From positions 1-22,259 of the forward strand of contig CAYJXJ010000067.1 of the NCBI GenBank assembly GCA_964374095.1: 22,259 bases of DNA. Direction: 5' to 3'. This document shows, one piece after another, positions 6,396-14,307 of the stretch. How positions within the stretch are numbered: the first letter of the stretch is position 1; each line of letters starts with the position of its first letter. The notes under the pieces are model-generated. The model did no database searches and was not told where the DNA came from. It was given only the letters and a program-made list of their open reading frames with translations. Origin of the DNA: CAYJXJ01 sp964374095. Its GTDB lineage: Bacteria > Elusimicrobiota > Elusimicrobia > UBA1565 > UBA9628. The position numbers were made by a program, and so were the translations under genes.

Positions 6396-8999
6396 ATGGT
6401 AAAATCGGCTCCCATGCCCCTGCTCGAGGCGCCCGACACGCCCCTGATGCGCCAATACGCCGAGCTCAAGGCCGGCCACCCGGAGGCCATACTCTTTTTC
6501 CATCTGGGCGACTTCTACGAGATGTTCGGCGCCGACGCCCAGGCCGCAGCGCCCATCCTCGGCCTGGTGCTCACCGCCCGCCAGGGCCTGCCCATGTGCG
6601 GCGTCCCGGTTCACAGTGGCCGGACGCATATCGCCCGCCTGCTCAAGGCCGGACGCAAGGTCGCCATCGCCGAGCAGACCGAGGAGGCGGGCAAGGGCAG
6701 GAAGCTCGTCGCGCGCGAGGTCACCCGGGTGGTGACGCCGGGCACCGTCATCGAAGACGAGCTCTTGGACCCCACCGCGACCAACTACCTCCTCGCGCTC
6801 GAAGTCGACTTGGTCGGCTGGGGCGCGGCCGTGGTGGAGGTTTCAACGGGCGAATTTTGGGCCACGCAAGCCTTGAACGACCAGGGCTCCCGGCGCCTCA
6901 AGGCCCTGCTCGCGCGGGTCTCGCCGTCCGAGATCATCGTCACCTCGAAAGCCGCCGAGGACCTGCGCCTGGCTGACGAACTCCCCAAAGCCTGCGTCAC
7001 CCGCGTGGCCGACGACTCCTTCCACCCCGGCGGACCGTGGCTGCGGCAAGGCCCCTGGACCAACCACCATCTGGCCGCCAAGGCCGCGCTCCGCGGCCTC
7101 GACTACCTGGGTAAGACGCGCCTGAACCTGCGCGAGGTGCTCGAGCCGGTCTATCGCGAATCAGCGGGCGAGATGCAACTGGACGCGACCGCCATCCGCA
7201 CGCTCGAGCTCGTCGAGTCCTTCACCGGCCAGAAGCGCCATACCCTCTGGGGCCAGCTCGACTGCTGCCGCACCCCCATGGGCAGCCGCGCCCTGCGCTC
7301 GTGGATCCTGCACCCGTCCACGGACATCCCCGAGATCGGGCGGCGCCAGGGCTGCGTTTCGGAACTCGCCGGCCGCGCGGATATTCGGCGGATTTTGCGG
7401 GAGGCCCTGGCGGAGATTTCGGACCTTCCCCGGGCCGCGAGCCGCCTCAACACCCGGTCCGGAAGCCCGCGCGACCTAGCGGCCCTTCGGGACTCCCTGG
7501 CCGCGCGGCTCAAGATCGTCGAGTTGCTCACGCAGGCCCAGTTCTCCTCGGCCTTGGGCGAGGCCGCGGCCGCCCTCGCGGAAGTCTCGAGCGGCCTGGC
7601 CCCCTGCCAGGCGCGGCTGGCCGATGCGCTCGCCGAGCGCCCTCCCGCCCGCCTCTCGGACGGGGGCGTGATCCGTCCGGGGTTTGACGCCGGCTTGGAC
7701 GAACTCCGCGCCCTCAAGACCGACGGCCAGGGCTTTCTGGCGCGCTTGGAGTCCCAGGAGCGCCGGGCCACCGGCATCCCCTCGCTCAAGGCCGGCTACA
7801 ACGCGGTCTTCGGCTACTTCTTCGAGGTGACCAAGACCCACCTTGCCAAGGTCCCCGCGCGCTTCACGCGCAAGCAGACCCTGGCCAACGCCGAGCGCTA
7901 CATCACCCCCGAGCTCAAGGAGCTCGAAAGCCGCATCCTCGGAGCCGAGGAAAAGATGCTCCGCCTGGAGGCCCGCCTCTTCGACGCCCTGCGGGAAGAC
8001 ACTTTGGTCTTCCGCCCGGGCCTCCTGGCCCTGGCCGCGGCGCTCGCGGAGCTCGACGTGCTGGCCGCCCTCGCGGAAGCGGCCGCCTCCCGCGACTACG
8101 TCCGGCCCGCGGTGGACTTGAGCCATGATTTGACGATCACCGAAGGCCGCCACCCGGTCCTCGAGTCGCTTCTCGCGGCCGGAAGCTTCGTGCCCAACAG
8201 CCTATCCCTCGACGCCCGCGACCCCCGGATCATCGTGCTCACGGGCCCCAACATGAGCGGCAAATCCACCTACCTGCGCCAGAACGCCCTCATCGCGGTC
8301 ATGGCCCAGATCGGCTCCTTCGTCCCGGCGCGGGAGGCCAAGGTGGGCCTGATTGACCGCATCCTCACCCGCATCGGGGCCCAGGACGCCCTCGCCCAAG
8401 GCCAGTCCACTTTCATGGTGGAGATGCAGGAGACCGCCCAGATCCTTAAATCGGCGACCGCCCGCAGCCTGCTGGTCCTCGATGAGATCGGGCGCGGCAC
8501 CTCGACTTTCGACGGCATCTCCATCGCCTGGGCCGTTCTGGAGCACCTCCACGCCTCCTATCGGGCGAGCGACGACGCGCTTGGGCCCCGCGTGCTCTTC
8601 GCCACCCACTACTTCGAGCTTACCGAGCTCTCGGAGCTGTTGCCGGGAGTCGCCAATTTCAACGTCGAGGCCCGCGAGTGGACCAACGCCGAGGGACGCA
8701 CCGAGGTGGTCTTCCTGCACCGCATCTCCCCGGGCCCCGCGGATCGTTCGTATGGAATCCATGTGGCCGCCCTGGCCGGCCTGCCGGCGGGGGTGCTGAC
8801 CCGCGCCCGGGAGATTCTCGCGCGGCTGGAGAATCATGCCGCGGCGGCGCCCGCGTCCCAAGCCCAGGGCGCCACCGCCCCCCTGCTGCCGTTATTTGAG
8901 GACAACCCCGTCCTTCAGACCCTCAGGCTTTTGGATATCGATTCTCTCACGCCCCTCGAAGCGCTCAAAACCCTGGCGGAGCTCAAGCGAAAAGTCTGA
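6396..8999 (+). CDS. mutS: DNA mismatch repair protein MutS
   Basis: MutS recognises mispaired bases and recruits MutL. The 867-aa protein is full length and complete. The mismatch-reading motif GDFYEMFG with the Phe-X-Glu pair lies near residues 36-43. The lever and clamp regions follow, and the ATPase domain has Walker A GPNMSGKST at about 617, Walker B LVLDEIGRGTSTFDG and the ATHYFELTEL helix. The C-terminal tail continues past residue 800. The start may be the ATG at 6396 or the one at 6414; family N-termini usually begin a few residues before TPLMRQY, so both fit. A TGGTAAAAT sequence overlaps the first ATG and could act as an extended -10 element. The stop overlaps mutL by one base. Confidence 0.96.
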   Translation: MVKSAPMPLLEAPDTPLMRQYAELKAGHPEAILFFHLGDFYEMFGADAQAAAPILGLVLTARQGLPMCGVPVHSGRTHIARLLKAGRKVAIAEQTEEAGKGRKLVAREVTRVVTPGTVIEDELLDPTATNYLLALEVDLVGWGAAVVEVSTGEFWATQALNDQGSRRLKALLARVSPSEIIVTSKAAEDLRLADELPKACVTRVADDSFHPGGPWLRQGPWTNHHLAAKAALRGLDYLGKTRLNLREVLEPVYRESAGEMQLDATAIRTLELVESFTGQKRHTLWGQLDCCRTPMGSRALRSWILHPSTDIPEIGRRQGCVSELAGRADIRRILREALAEISDLPRAASRLNTRSGSPRDLAALRDSLAARLKIVELLTQAQFSSALGEAAAALAEVSSGLAPCQARLADALAERPPARLSDGGVIRPGFDAGLDELRALKTDGQGFLARLESQERRATGIPSLKAGYNAVFGYFFEVTKTHLAKVPARFTRKQTLANAERYITPELKELESRILGAEEKMLRLEARLFDALREDTLVFRPGLLALAAALAELDVLAALAEAAASRDYVRPAVDLSHDLTITEGRHPVLESLLAAGSFVPNSLSLDARDPRIIVLTGPNMSGKSTYLRQNALIAVMAQIGSFVPAREAKVGLIDRILTRIGAQDALAQGQSTFMVEMQETAQILKSATARSLLVLDEIGRGTSTFDGISIAWAVLEHLHASYRASDDALGPRVLFATHYFELTELSELLPGVANFNVEAREWTNAEGRTEVVFLHRISPGPADRSYGIHVAALAGLPAGVLTRAREILARLENHAAAAPASQAQGATAPLLPLFEDNPVLQTLRLLDIDSLTPLEALKTLAELKRKV

Positions 9000-10759
9000 T
9001 GGCCTCCATCCGCCGCCTCGCCCCGGAGGTCCTCCGCCACATCGCCGCCGGCGAGGTGATCGAGCGTCCGGCCTCGGCCTTGAAAGAGATTCTTGAAAAC
9101 TCCCTCGACGCGGGAGCCAAGCGGATCACGGTGGAGGTCTCCGGCGCGGGCCGCGCCCTCCTGCGGGTGGCCGATGACGGCGCCGGCATGGGACGGGAGG
9201 ACCTCGAGCTTTGCCTGGAGCGCCACGCCACGAGCAAGATCGCCGAGATTTCCGACCTATCGAAGCTCTCCACCTTCGGCTTTCGCGGCGAGGCCTTGTT
9301 CGCGATCGCGGCGGTCTCGCGCCTCACGATCACAAGCGCTCGAACTCCGGGGGACGGCTGGCGCGTCGAAGCCGAAGGCGGCCGCATCCTGCGCCGCTTG
9401 CCGGCCCCGGGACCGCGGGGGACCCTCGTCGAGATCCGCGATCTATTCTTCAACGCCCCGGCGCGGCTCAAATTCCTCCGCTCGGACTCCCATGAAAACA
9501 GCCGGCTCGCCCACGCCGTCGAAGAGGCGGGGCTCGCCAACCCCGAGGTTTCCTTTATCCTCAAGTCCGAGCGCCGCCAGCGCATCAACCTCACCGCTGA
9601 ATCGGGAAAGGCCGACGCGGCCTTGCGCCGGCGCGCGCAGGAGGTTTTGGGGAGGGAGGCCGCGGACCTTCTCTGCGCGACTGTGGATCGCACCGAACTC
9701 CGCGCCTGGATATTCTTTTCTCCCCCCGACCGGCTCGCCCCGACGCGCGCACTGCAGCATTGGCTCGTCAACCGCCGGCCCGTGCAGTCGCGCACCCTGC
9801 AGACCGCGCTCTACCGCGCCTTCTCGGGGCACCGCGCCTCGGACCGGCACCCCGTCTGCGTGGCGCACGTGGAGGTCCCCCCGGACCGCCTCGACGCCAA
9901 CGTCCACCCGGGCAAGCTCGAGGTGCGCTTCCGTGACGAACGCATCGTCCACGAACTAATCGCCGCGGCGGTGCAAGCGGCCTTGGCGCGCGCCCAGGCC
10001 CCGGCCTCCGTCGGACGGATGGGACCCTTCGGCGGCGCCGCCCTGGCGCGCAGCCCGGCTCCCGCGTGGTCCGGCGCCCCGGCCCAAGCCGCCGAGGAGA
10101 TTCTCCTGGACCTCGCCTCCGCTCCGGCCGAAAGCCCCGTGCCGGTCCCCGGGGGGCCGGCTTGGTTTTCGCCGCCGTACCGCTGCCTCGGCCAAATCGA
10201 GAAGACCTACCTGGTCTTTGAGGCCGACGGCGGACTCTTCATCCTCGACCCGCACGCCGCGCAAGAACGCCTCCTCTTCGAGCGCTACCTCGCGCGCCTC
10301 AAGGCCGGCCGGGATCCGGGACAGCGGCTGATGCTGCCCTTCACCATCGAGCTTCCGGCCTCGCGCGCGCGAACGGTGCTCGACCTGCGCCCGCGCCTCA
10401 AGAAGCTGGGATTCGACTTCGAGCCCTTCGGCAAGACCGGCCTCAACGTGGTGGCCGCGCCCGAGCCTTTCGCCACGGGCGGGGATCTCCGAGAGGTCTT
10501 TCTCAGGCTCCTGGACCATCTGGCCGACCCCGCCCATGCCGCGGCCGACACGCGGCGAGAGGCGGCCGCGACCATAGCCTGCAAGGCCGCGGTCAAGGCG
10601 CACGACCCGCTCTCGGCTCCCGAAGCCCTCCGCTTGTTGGAAGACTTGCGGGGCTGCGACGACGCGACCCATTGCCCGCACGGGAGGCCCTCGATGCTCG
10701 CCATGACCCGCTCCCAGCTCGCCCGCCGCTTCGGCCGGCCGGGCGCCCCGCCGCGATGA
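8999..10759 (+). CDS. mutL: DNA mismatch repair protein MutL with endonuclease motifs
   Basis: MutL couples mismatch recognition by MutS to strand incision. The 586-aa protein has the N-terminal GHKL ATPase with AAGEVIERP, ENSLDAGA, DDGAGM and FGFRGEAL. A variable linker of about residues 335-390 leads to the dimerisation domain. That domain carries the nicking-endonuclease signature DPHAAQERLLFE at 417-428 (family pattern DQHA-X2-E-X4-E, with Gln replaced by Pro), ACKAAVKA, and the CPHGRP motif near the end. This indicates a latent endonuclease as in organisms without MutH. The start ATG overlaps the mutS stop (TGATG) and its own stop overlaps the next gene (ATGA). Confidence 0.95.
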   Translation: MASIRRLAPEVLRHIAAGEVIERPASALKEILENSLDAGAKRITVEVSGAGRALLRVADDGAGMGREDLELCLERHATSKIAEISDLSKLSTFGFRGEALFAIAAVSRLTITSARTPGDGWRVEAEGGRILRRLPAPGPRGTLVEIRDLFFNAPARLKFLRSDSHENSRLAHAVEEAGLANPEVSFILKSERRQRINLTAESGKADAALRRRAQEVLGREAADLLCATVDRTELRAWIFFSPPDRLAPTRALQHWLVNRRPVQSRTLQTALYRAFSGHRASDRHPVCVAHVEVPPDRLDANVHPGKLEVRFRDERIVHELIAAAVQAALARAQAPASVGRMGPFGGAALARSPAPAWSGAPAQAAEEILLDLASAPAESPVPVPGGPAWFSPPYRCLGQIEKTYLVFEADGGLFILDPHAAQERLLFERYLARLKAGRDPGQRLMLPFTIELPASRARTVLDLRPRLKKLGFDFEPFGKTGLNVVAAPEPFATGGDLREVFLRLLDHLADPAHAAADTRREAAATIACKAAVKAHDPLSAPEALRLLEDLRGCDDATHCPHGRPSMLAMTRSQLARRFGRPGAPPR

Positions 10760-11811
10760 GCCCAGAGACCGAGAAGCTCAAGGCCGCCTACCTCGACCCC
10801 AACACCACCGAGCTCATGATCATCGAAAACGGCTCGGCCTACGTGGAGACCCCCGGCGCCAAGCTTCATCAGCTCCCGGGCAAGATCAGCCTGCAGACCC
10901 TTGGCGAGTTCCTGCAGTTTCTCGTGGGACCCAACGAGCGCTTCGGCCCCGAGCGGCCCTACGGCGACCTCTCGGCCACCGACGGCTCCCGGGTCCACGT
11001 CATCGTGCCCCCGCTCACCCGCATCGGACCGTGTCTCACCGTGCGCAAGCGCCCCACCCAGCGCCCCTCGCTTCAGGAAATCGTCGATTCGGGCTCTCTC
11101 CCGCCGGCCTGCGCGGAGTTTCTGGCCTTCGCCGCGCTTCATAACTCGAACTTCCTGATCGTCGGCGGCACGAGCTCCGGCAAGACCACCCTGCTCAACG
11201 CCATGGCTTCACTCGTCGGCCCCGAGGACCGCTTCCTGGTGCTGGAGGATACCCCCGAGCTCGTGCTCCCCCAGCCCCACGCGATCTACCTGCGCACGCG
11301 ACTGCGCGATCCGCGCGGAAACCCCGACGTCACCCTGCGCGATCTTCTCATGAACGCCCTGCGCATGCGCCCCGATCGCATATTGATCGGCGAGGTCCGC
11401 GGCCCCGAGGCCTTCGACCTGCTCTCGGCGATGAACGTGGGGACCGACGGCGTCCTGGCCACCATCCACGCCAATTCCGCGCGCGAGGCGCTCACCCGGC
11501 TGGAAGTGCTGACCCTGACCGCCGGCGTGGATCTGCCGCTCAAGGCCCTGCGCGCCAACATGGTCCAAGCCCTCGACCTCATCGTCGTCATGGCCCGCCT
11601 TCGGGACGGCTCGCGCCGTGTCATCCAAGTCACGGAGGTGACCGGCCTCGAGCAGGACATCATCACGCTTTCCGACCTCTTCAAGATCGACCTGGGACAC
11701 GCGGAGGCCGGAGAAAATTCCCTGCTCAAACCCACGGGGAGTCTCCCCCGGCTCTACGAAGGCCTGCGCGCCGCCGGCGTCGCGTGCCCGCTCGACTGGT
11801 TCAAGAAATAA
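10756..11811 (+). CDS. CpaF/TadA/VirB11-family secretion ATPase
   Basis: Hexameric ATPases of this family drive Tad pili, type IV secretion or related machines at the inner membrane. The 351-aa protein has an N-terminal domain of about 120 residues and a RecA-like core. Walker A is GGTSSGKTT from residue 137, Walker B is RILIGEVRG with Glu213, and the His box is ATIHANSAREAL. It is shorter than typical CpaF (often above 420 aa) and closer to VirB11 in size. No Tad, Flp or conjugation genes are nearby; instead it is coupled to mutL by a 4-nt overlap. Its partner machine must lie elsewhere, or it has another role. Confidence 0.85.
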   Translation: MSPETEKLKAAYLDPNTTELMIIENGSAYVETPGAKLHQLPGKISLQTLGEFLQFLVGPNERFGPERPYGDLSATDGSRVHVIVPPLTRIGPCLTVRKRPTQRPSLQEIVDSGSLPPACAEFLAFAALHNSNFLIVGGTSSGKTTLLNAMASLVGPEDRFLVLEDTPELVLPQPHAIYLRTRLRDPRGNPDVTLRDLLMNALRMRPDRILIGEVRGPEAFDLLSAMNVGTDGVLATIHANSAREALTRLEVLTLTAGVDLPLKALRANMVQALDLIVVMARLRDGSRRVIQVTEVTGLEQDIITLSDLFKIDLGHAEAGENSLLKPTGSLPRLYEGLRAAGVACPLDWFKK

Positions 11812-11846
11812 TCCCGCGCGTTAAAGACCTACGGGACTTTTGGGTC

Positions 11847-11874
11847 TTGACTTTCCGGCGCCCGGGGTTATACT
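11847..11874 (+). promoter_or_regulatory. Sigma70-type promoter before a non-coding transcript
   Basis: TTGACT at 11847-11852 and TATACT at 11869-11874 are separated by 16 bp. The predicted start of transcription is near 11881, exactly where a self-pairing sequence begins. No open frame of note follows, so the promoter appears to serve an RNA. It lies 35 nt after the stop of the ATPase gene. Confidence 0.65.
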
Positions 11875-11880
11875 AGAAGT

Positions 11881-12027
11881 GCCGGGTAGGTGCCCCGCCC
11901 CGAATCCGGCCGGTCGTGGTCGCAGCGTTCGTCCGTTGTCGGAGTTGGAGTCGCAGACGGAGCGTGCCGCGAAAGACGTAGGCCGTACGTGAGTAGCGTA
12001 CGGCCGGGTTGGGGGCGGTTACCCGGC
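11881..12027 (+). ncRNA. Candidate structured non-coding RNA, unassigned
   Basis: The two ends pair perfectly: GCCGGGTA (11881-11888) with TACCCGGC (12020-12027). Further in, CCGCCCC (11895-11901) pairs with GGGGCGG (12012-12018). Then either AATCCGGCCG (11903-11912) pairs with 12001-12010 through one G-U pair, or an alternative 9-bp hairpin forms (11981-11989 with 11997-12005, 7-nt loop) that uses part of the same bases. The result is a rod closed at its base, about 147 nt long, starting at the predicted transcription start. The long rod recalls 6S RNA in overall shape, but I see none of its sequence marks, nor those of SRP RNA, tmRNA or RNase P. The identity is open. Confidence 0.5.
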
Positions 12028-12034
12028 ACGATCC

Positions 12035-12082
12035 GAGGCGCCTGAGGCAGTCGATTGGAACGACGCTTGCCCCAGGCGCCTC
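12035..12082 (+). other. Long hairpin following the ncRNA candidate
   Basis: GAGGCGCCTG (12035-12044) pairs with CAGGCGCCTC (12073-12082). After an A/C mismatch the stem continues with GGCA/TGCC and, past a 3-nt bulge, with GTCG/CGAC around a 7-nt loop. Only three T residues follow shortly afterwards (12087-12089), so it is at best a weak intrinsic terminator. It may instead be a further domain of the upstream RNA. Confidence 0.45.
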
Positions 12083-12088
12083 CGCATT

Positions 12089-12151
12089 TGGGGTCACATC
12101 CCGCCATCCGCCAAATTCCTTGAATTTGGCGGATGGCGGGATGTGACCCCA
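12089..12151. repeat. 63-nt near-perfect palindrome (30-bp stem, 3-nt loop)
   Basis: Bases 12089-12118 are the exact reverse complement of 12122-12151, leaving a CTT loop. The arms begin TGGGGTCACATCCCGCC and end in the complementary TGACCCCA. It lies 7 nt beyond the queE stop and 6 nt after the previous hairpin, between two units that end towards each other. It could stop transcription from both sides, but no T-tract accompanies it. A perfect stem this long is unusual for a plain terminator and looks more like a REP-type or miniature mobile palindrome. Confidence 0.85.
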
Positions 12152-12158
12152 TCTACAT

Positions 12159-12869
12159 CTATTTCAATCCCCAGACTGGGTGCCACTGCGGGATCAGACG
12201 AACGTCCTTGAAGTGCGGGCGGGCCAAGCGCAGGAATTTGACGGCCATTTCGGGCCGAACGGTTTCCACGCCCGCGAACGGCGTCGCCGGCTGGAGCACC
12301 ACCGGGATCTTGGGCGAAACTTCCGACACCAGGCGCACCACCTGGCGGAACTCCGCTTCGGTGGATTTGTCGGTCAGCACCACCTTCACGAAAGTCTTCT
12401 CCGGGGCCACCTTCAGGAATTCGAGATGCTCGGACCAGGTCTGCCGGCCCGTGGCCGAAGGCAGTTTGAGGTCCATGGCCACGGTGTCGCACCAGGGCGC
12501 CAGCCGCCTCAAGGGAACCGTTAAGGTTCCGTTGGTCTCGAGATAGTTTCGCAGACCCTTTCGGCGGGCCCATTTCATCATGGGCTCCAGGAAGCTTCCG
12601 TGCAGGAGGGGTTCGCCCCCGGTCCAAGACACCGCCTCGTGGCGCCGCTCCCCCAGCAGCCTGTCTATGGCCGCCTGCAGGCGCCGCCGCGTCCAGACGG
12701 TCCCGGAAGGAATGGGAATGGTCTCGGGCTCATCGCAATAGTCGCAATGGAGGTTGCAGCCCCCCAGGCGCACGAAGACCTGCCTTTCCCCCAAACGCAG
12801 GCCTTCCCCCTGGAGCGAGGAGAAGACCTCGACGATCCGCGCCCGGCCCGAATCCGAAAGTTTCAGCAC
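12159..12869 (-). CDS. queE: 7-carboxy-7-deazaguanine synthase (radical SAM)
   Basis: QueE rearranges 6-carboxytetrahydropterin to 7-carboxy-7-deazaguanine, a step to preQ0 and queuosine. The 236-aa protein starts with a GTG at 12867-12869 that overlaps the end of queC by 7 nt; an upstream in-frame extension exists but is only the antisense-frame reading of queC. It shows SSLQGEG at 17-23, the radical SAM cluster CNLHCDYC with Cys38, Cys42 and Cys45, TGGEPLL, ETNG, MDLKLPS and the C-terminal PQWHPVWG. These match QueE. QueD and QueF are not present in the window, so the pathway must be completed by genes elsewhere. Confidence 0.93.
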   Translation of the reverse strand: MLKLSDSGRARIVEVFSSLQGEGLRLGERQVFVRLGGCNLHCDYCDEPETIPIPSGTVWTRRRLQAAIDRLLGERRHEAVSWTGGEPLLHGSFLEPMMKWARRKGLRNYLETNGTLTVPLRRLAPWCDTVAMDLKLPSATGRQTWSEHLEFLKVAPEKTFVKVVLTDKSTEAEFRQVVRLVSEVSPKIPVVLQPATPFAGVETVRPEMAVKFLRLARPHFKDVRLIPQWHPVWGLK

Positions 12870-13531
12870 GCCGGATCCTCGCAGCCGGCTTCGCGAAACC
12901 CCTTGGCGCGCAGCTTGCAGGAGTCGCACCGCCGGCACGGGCGGCGACCGCCGCGGTAGCAGGACCAGGTGAGCGAAAGCGGGGCCTTCAGGCGGCGGGC
13001 CAGCCTGACGATCGCCTTCTTGTCGAGCTTGATAAGCGGAGCCAGTATGCGGATTCCGGCCGCCTCCACCCCGGCGCGCGTTCCCAACCGCGCCGCGGCT
13101 TCCATGGCCCTTAGGTAGCGGGGGCGGCAATCCGGATAGCCCGAATAGTCCAAGACGTTGGCCCCGATGATGACGGCCCGGGCTCCGCTGGCGTCGGCCA
13201 AGGAAAGCGCCAAGGACAGCAGCACCGTGTTGCGCGCCGGAACGTAGGTGCTCGGAACCCGCCCCCGGCCGATGCGCCCCTCGGGGTTGTCGGGAAGGGC
13301 TTTGGCCTTGTCGACCAAGGAACTGGCCGAAAGCCACGGCAAGTCCAGCTCCACCCGTTGGAGCCTCACGCCCAAGCGCCGGGCAACGAGCCGCGCGCTT
13401 TCCAACTCGCGGCGGTGCCTCTGCCCGTAACCCACGCTCAGCGCCATGGGATTGAGACCTTTCCGGAGGGCCCAGCACAGCGCGGTGGTCGAATCAAGGC
13501 CCCCCGAAAGGAGGACGACGCTGCGGCTCAT
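12863..13531 (-). CDS. queC: 7-cyano-7-deazaguanine synthase
   Basis: QueC uses ATP and ammonia to turn 7-carboxy-7-deazaguanine into preQ0. The 222-aa protein has the PP-loop SGGLDS at 9-14, VGYGQRHRRE near 33-42, VPARNT at 97-102, and the C-terminal zinc site with Cys191, Cys199, Cys202 and Cys205. All match the family. The ATG at 13529-13531 shares one base with the stop of the exonuclease gene, and the start fits the usual QueC N-terminus. It sits directly before queE, the usual partner. The product could feed tRNA queuosine or DNA 7-deazaguanine modification; no DNA-modifying gene is seen nearby. Confidence 0.94.
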   Translation of the reverse strand: MSRSVVLLSGGLDSTTALCWALRKGLNPMALSVGYGQRHRRELESARLVARRLGVRLQRVELDLPWLSASSLVDKAKALPDNPEGRIGRGRVPSTYVPARNTVLLSLALSLADASGARAVIIGANVLDYSGYPDCRPRYLRAMEAAARLGTRAGVEAAGIRILAPLIKLDKKAIVRLARRLKAPLSLTWSCYRGGRRPCRRCDSCKLRAKGFREAGCEDPAC

Positions 13532-14307
13532 CAGGCCGCGGGCTTGTCGGGGAAACGCCCCTGGAGGGCCTCGCGGCAAATCCGCGCCAGCTCCGGCGAA
13601 GCCTTGTCCCTAGAGAGCCACTCCAAATAGGACGGCTCGCGGCGCGCGACATCCTCGAGAGCGACCATCCGGAACTTGCCGAAATTAAAGCTCGCCTTGC
13701 CGTTTCTCCAGACGAATTTACATTCGGGGTCGACCCCGCGGAACTCCCGATGTCCGCAGTAGGCGCTGAGGCCTTCGATGTCCTTGGGCAGGCCGGGGTA
13801 GCGCTCCAACTGCGCCCAGAATACCGCCTCCGCGGCGCGGGTATCGGCCGAAGCTCGATGCGCCCCATCGAGCGGCTTGCCGCAGTAAAACTTGAGGGCG
13901 GCGCCGAGGTTGCGCGGCTCCATGCGGTGAAAGATCGTCAGGGCGTCGATGATCCGCCGCCCATCGATCACCCACCGGAAGCCCGCCCTGCGGAACTCCG
14001 CCGAGAGCACGGGAACGTCGAATTTGACGATGCCAAAGCCGCCCAGGTCGCAGTCGGCGAAGAAGCCCAGAAGCTTGGGGGACAGGTCCGTGAAGCTCGG
14101 CGCGCCGCGCACCATGTCGTCGGTGATGTTGTGGATCGCGGAGGCTTCGGGAGGGATGGGCACGCCGGGGTCGACGAGGCTTTCGAAGAACTCTTCCTCC
14201 CCCGAGGGGAGGCGCTTGACCATGGCGATGTCGACCACTCGGTCCTCCGCGATCGAGATTCCGGTCGTCTCGAGGTCGAAGAAGACGATGGGCTTGTCCA
14301 GCTTCAT
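13531..14307 (-). CDS. DEDDh 3'-5' exonuclease (DnaQ/exonuclease X-like)
   Basis: The 258-aa protein carries the DnaQ-fold exonuclease motifs: FDLETTG with Asp11 and Glu13, IHNITDDM at 59-65, KFDVPVL with Asp97, and AHRASADT with His150 and Asp155. The residue before the second motif is GFGIVKFD instead of the common GHNxxFD, so the usual Asn is absent. After the nuclease domain (to about 175) comes a C-terminal stretch with a GKFRMVALEDVARREPSYLEW pattern broken by short inserts, as seen in exonuclease X-like proteins. It probably trims single-stranded DNA ends in repair. The ATG at 14305-14307 overlaps the upstream stop by 4 nt. Confidence 0.88.
   Translation of the reverse strand: MKLDKPIVFFDLETTGISIAEDRVVDIAMVKRLPSGEEEFFESLVDPGVPIPPEASAIHNITDDMVRGAPSFTDLSPKLLGFFADCDLGGFGIVKFDVPVLSAEFRRAGFRWVIDGRRIIDALTIFHRMEPRNLGAALKFYCGKPLDGAHRASADTRAAEAVFWAQLERYPGLPKDIEGLSAYCGHREFRGVDPECKFVWRNGKASFNFGKFRMVALEDVARREPSYLEWLSRDKASPELARICREALQGRFPDKPAA

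Noticed and set aside
11881..12082. tmRNA, SRP RNA or RNase P RNA
   Set aside because: None of the diagnostic sequences (tRNA-like end with tag frame, the GGAAGG apical loop of SRP, the GAGGAAAGTCC of RNase P) is present.
12870..13478. Upstream in-frame extension of queE
   Set aside because: These residues are another-frame reading of queC, which has all its motifs. The GTG at 12867-12869 gives a normal QueE N-terminus.
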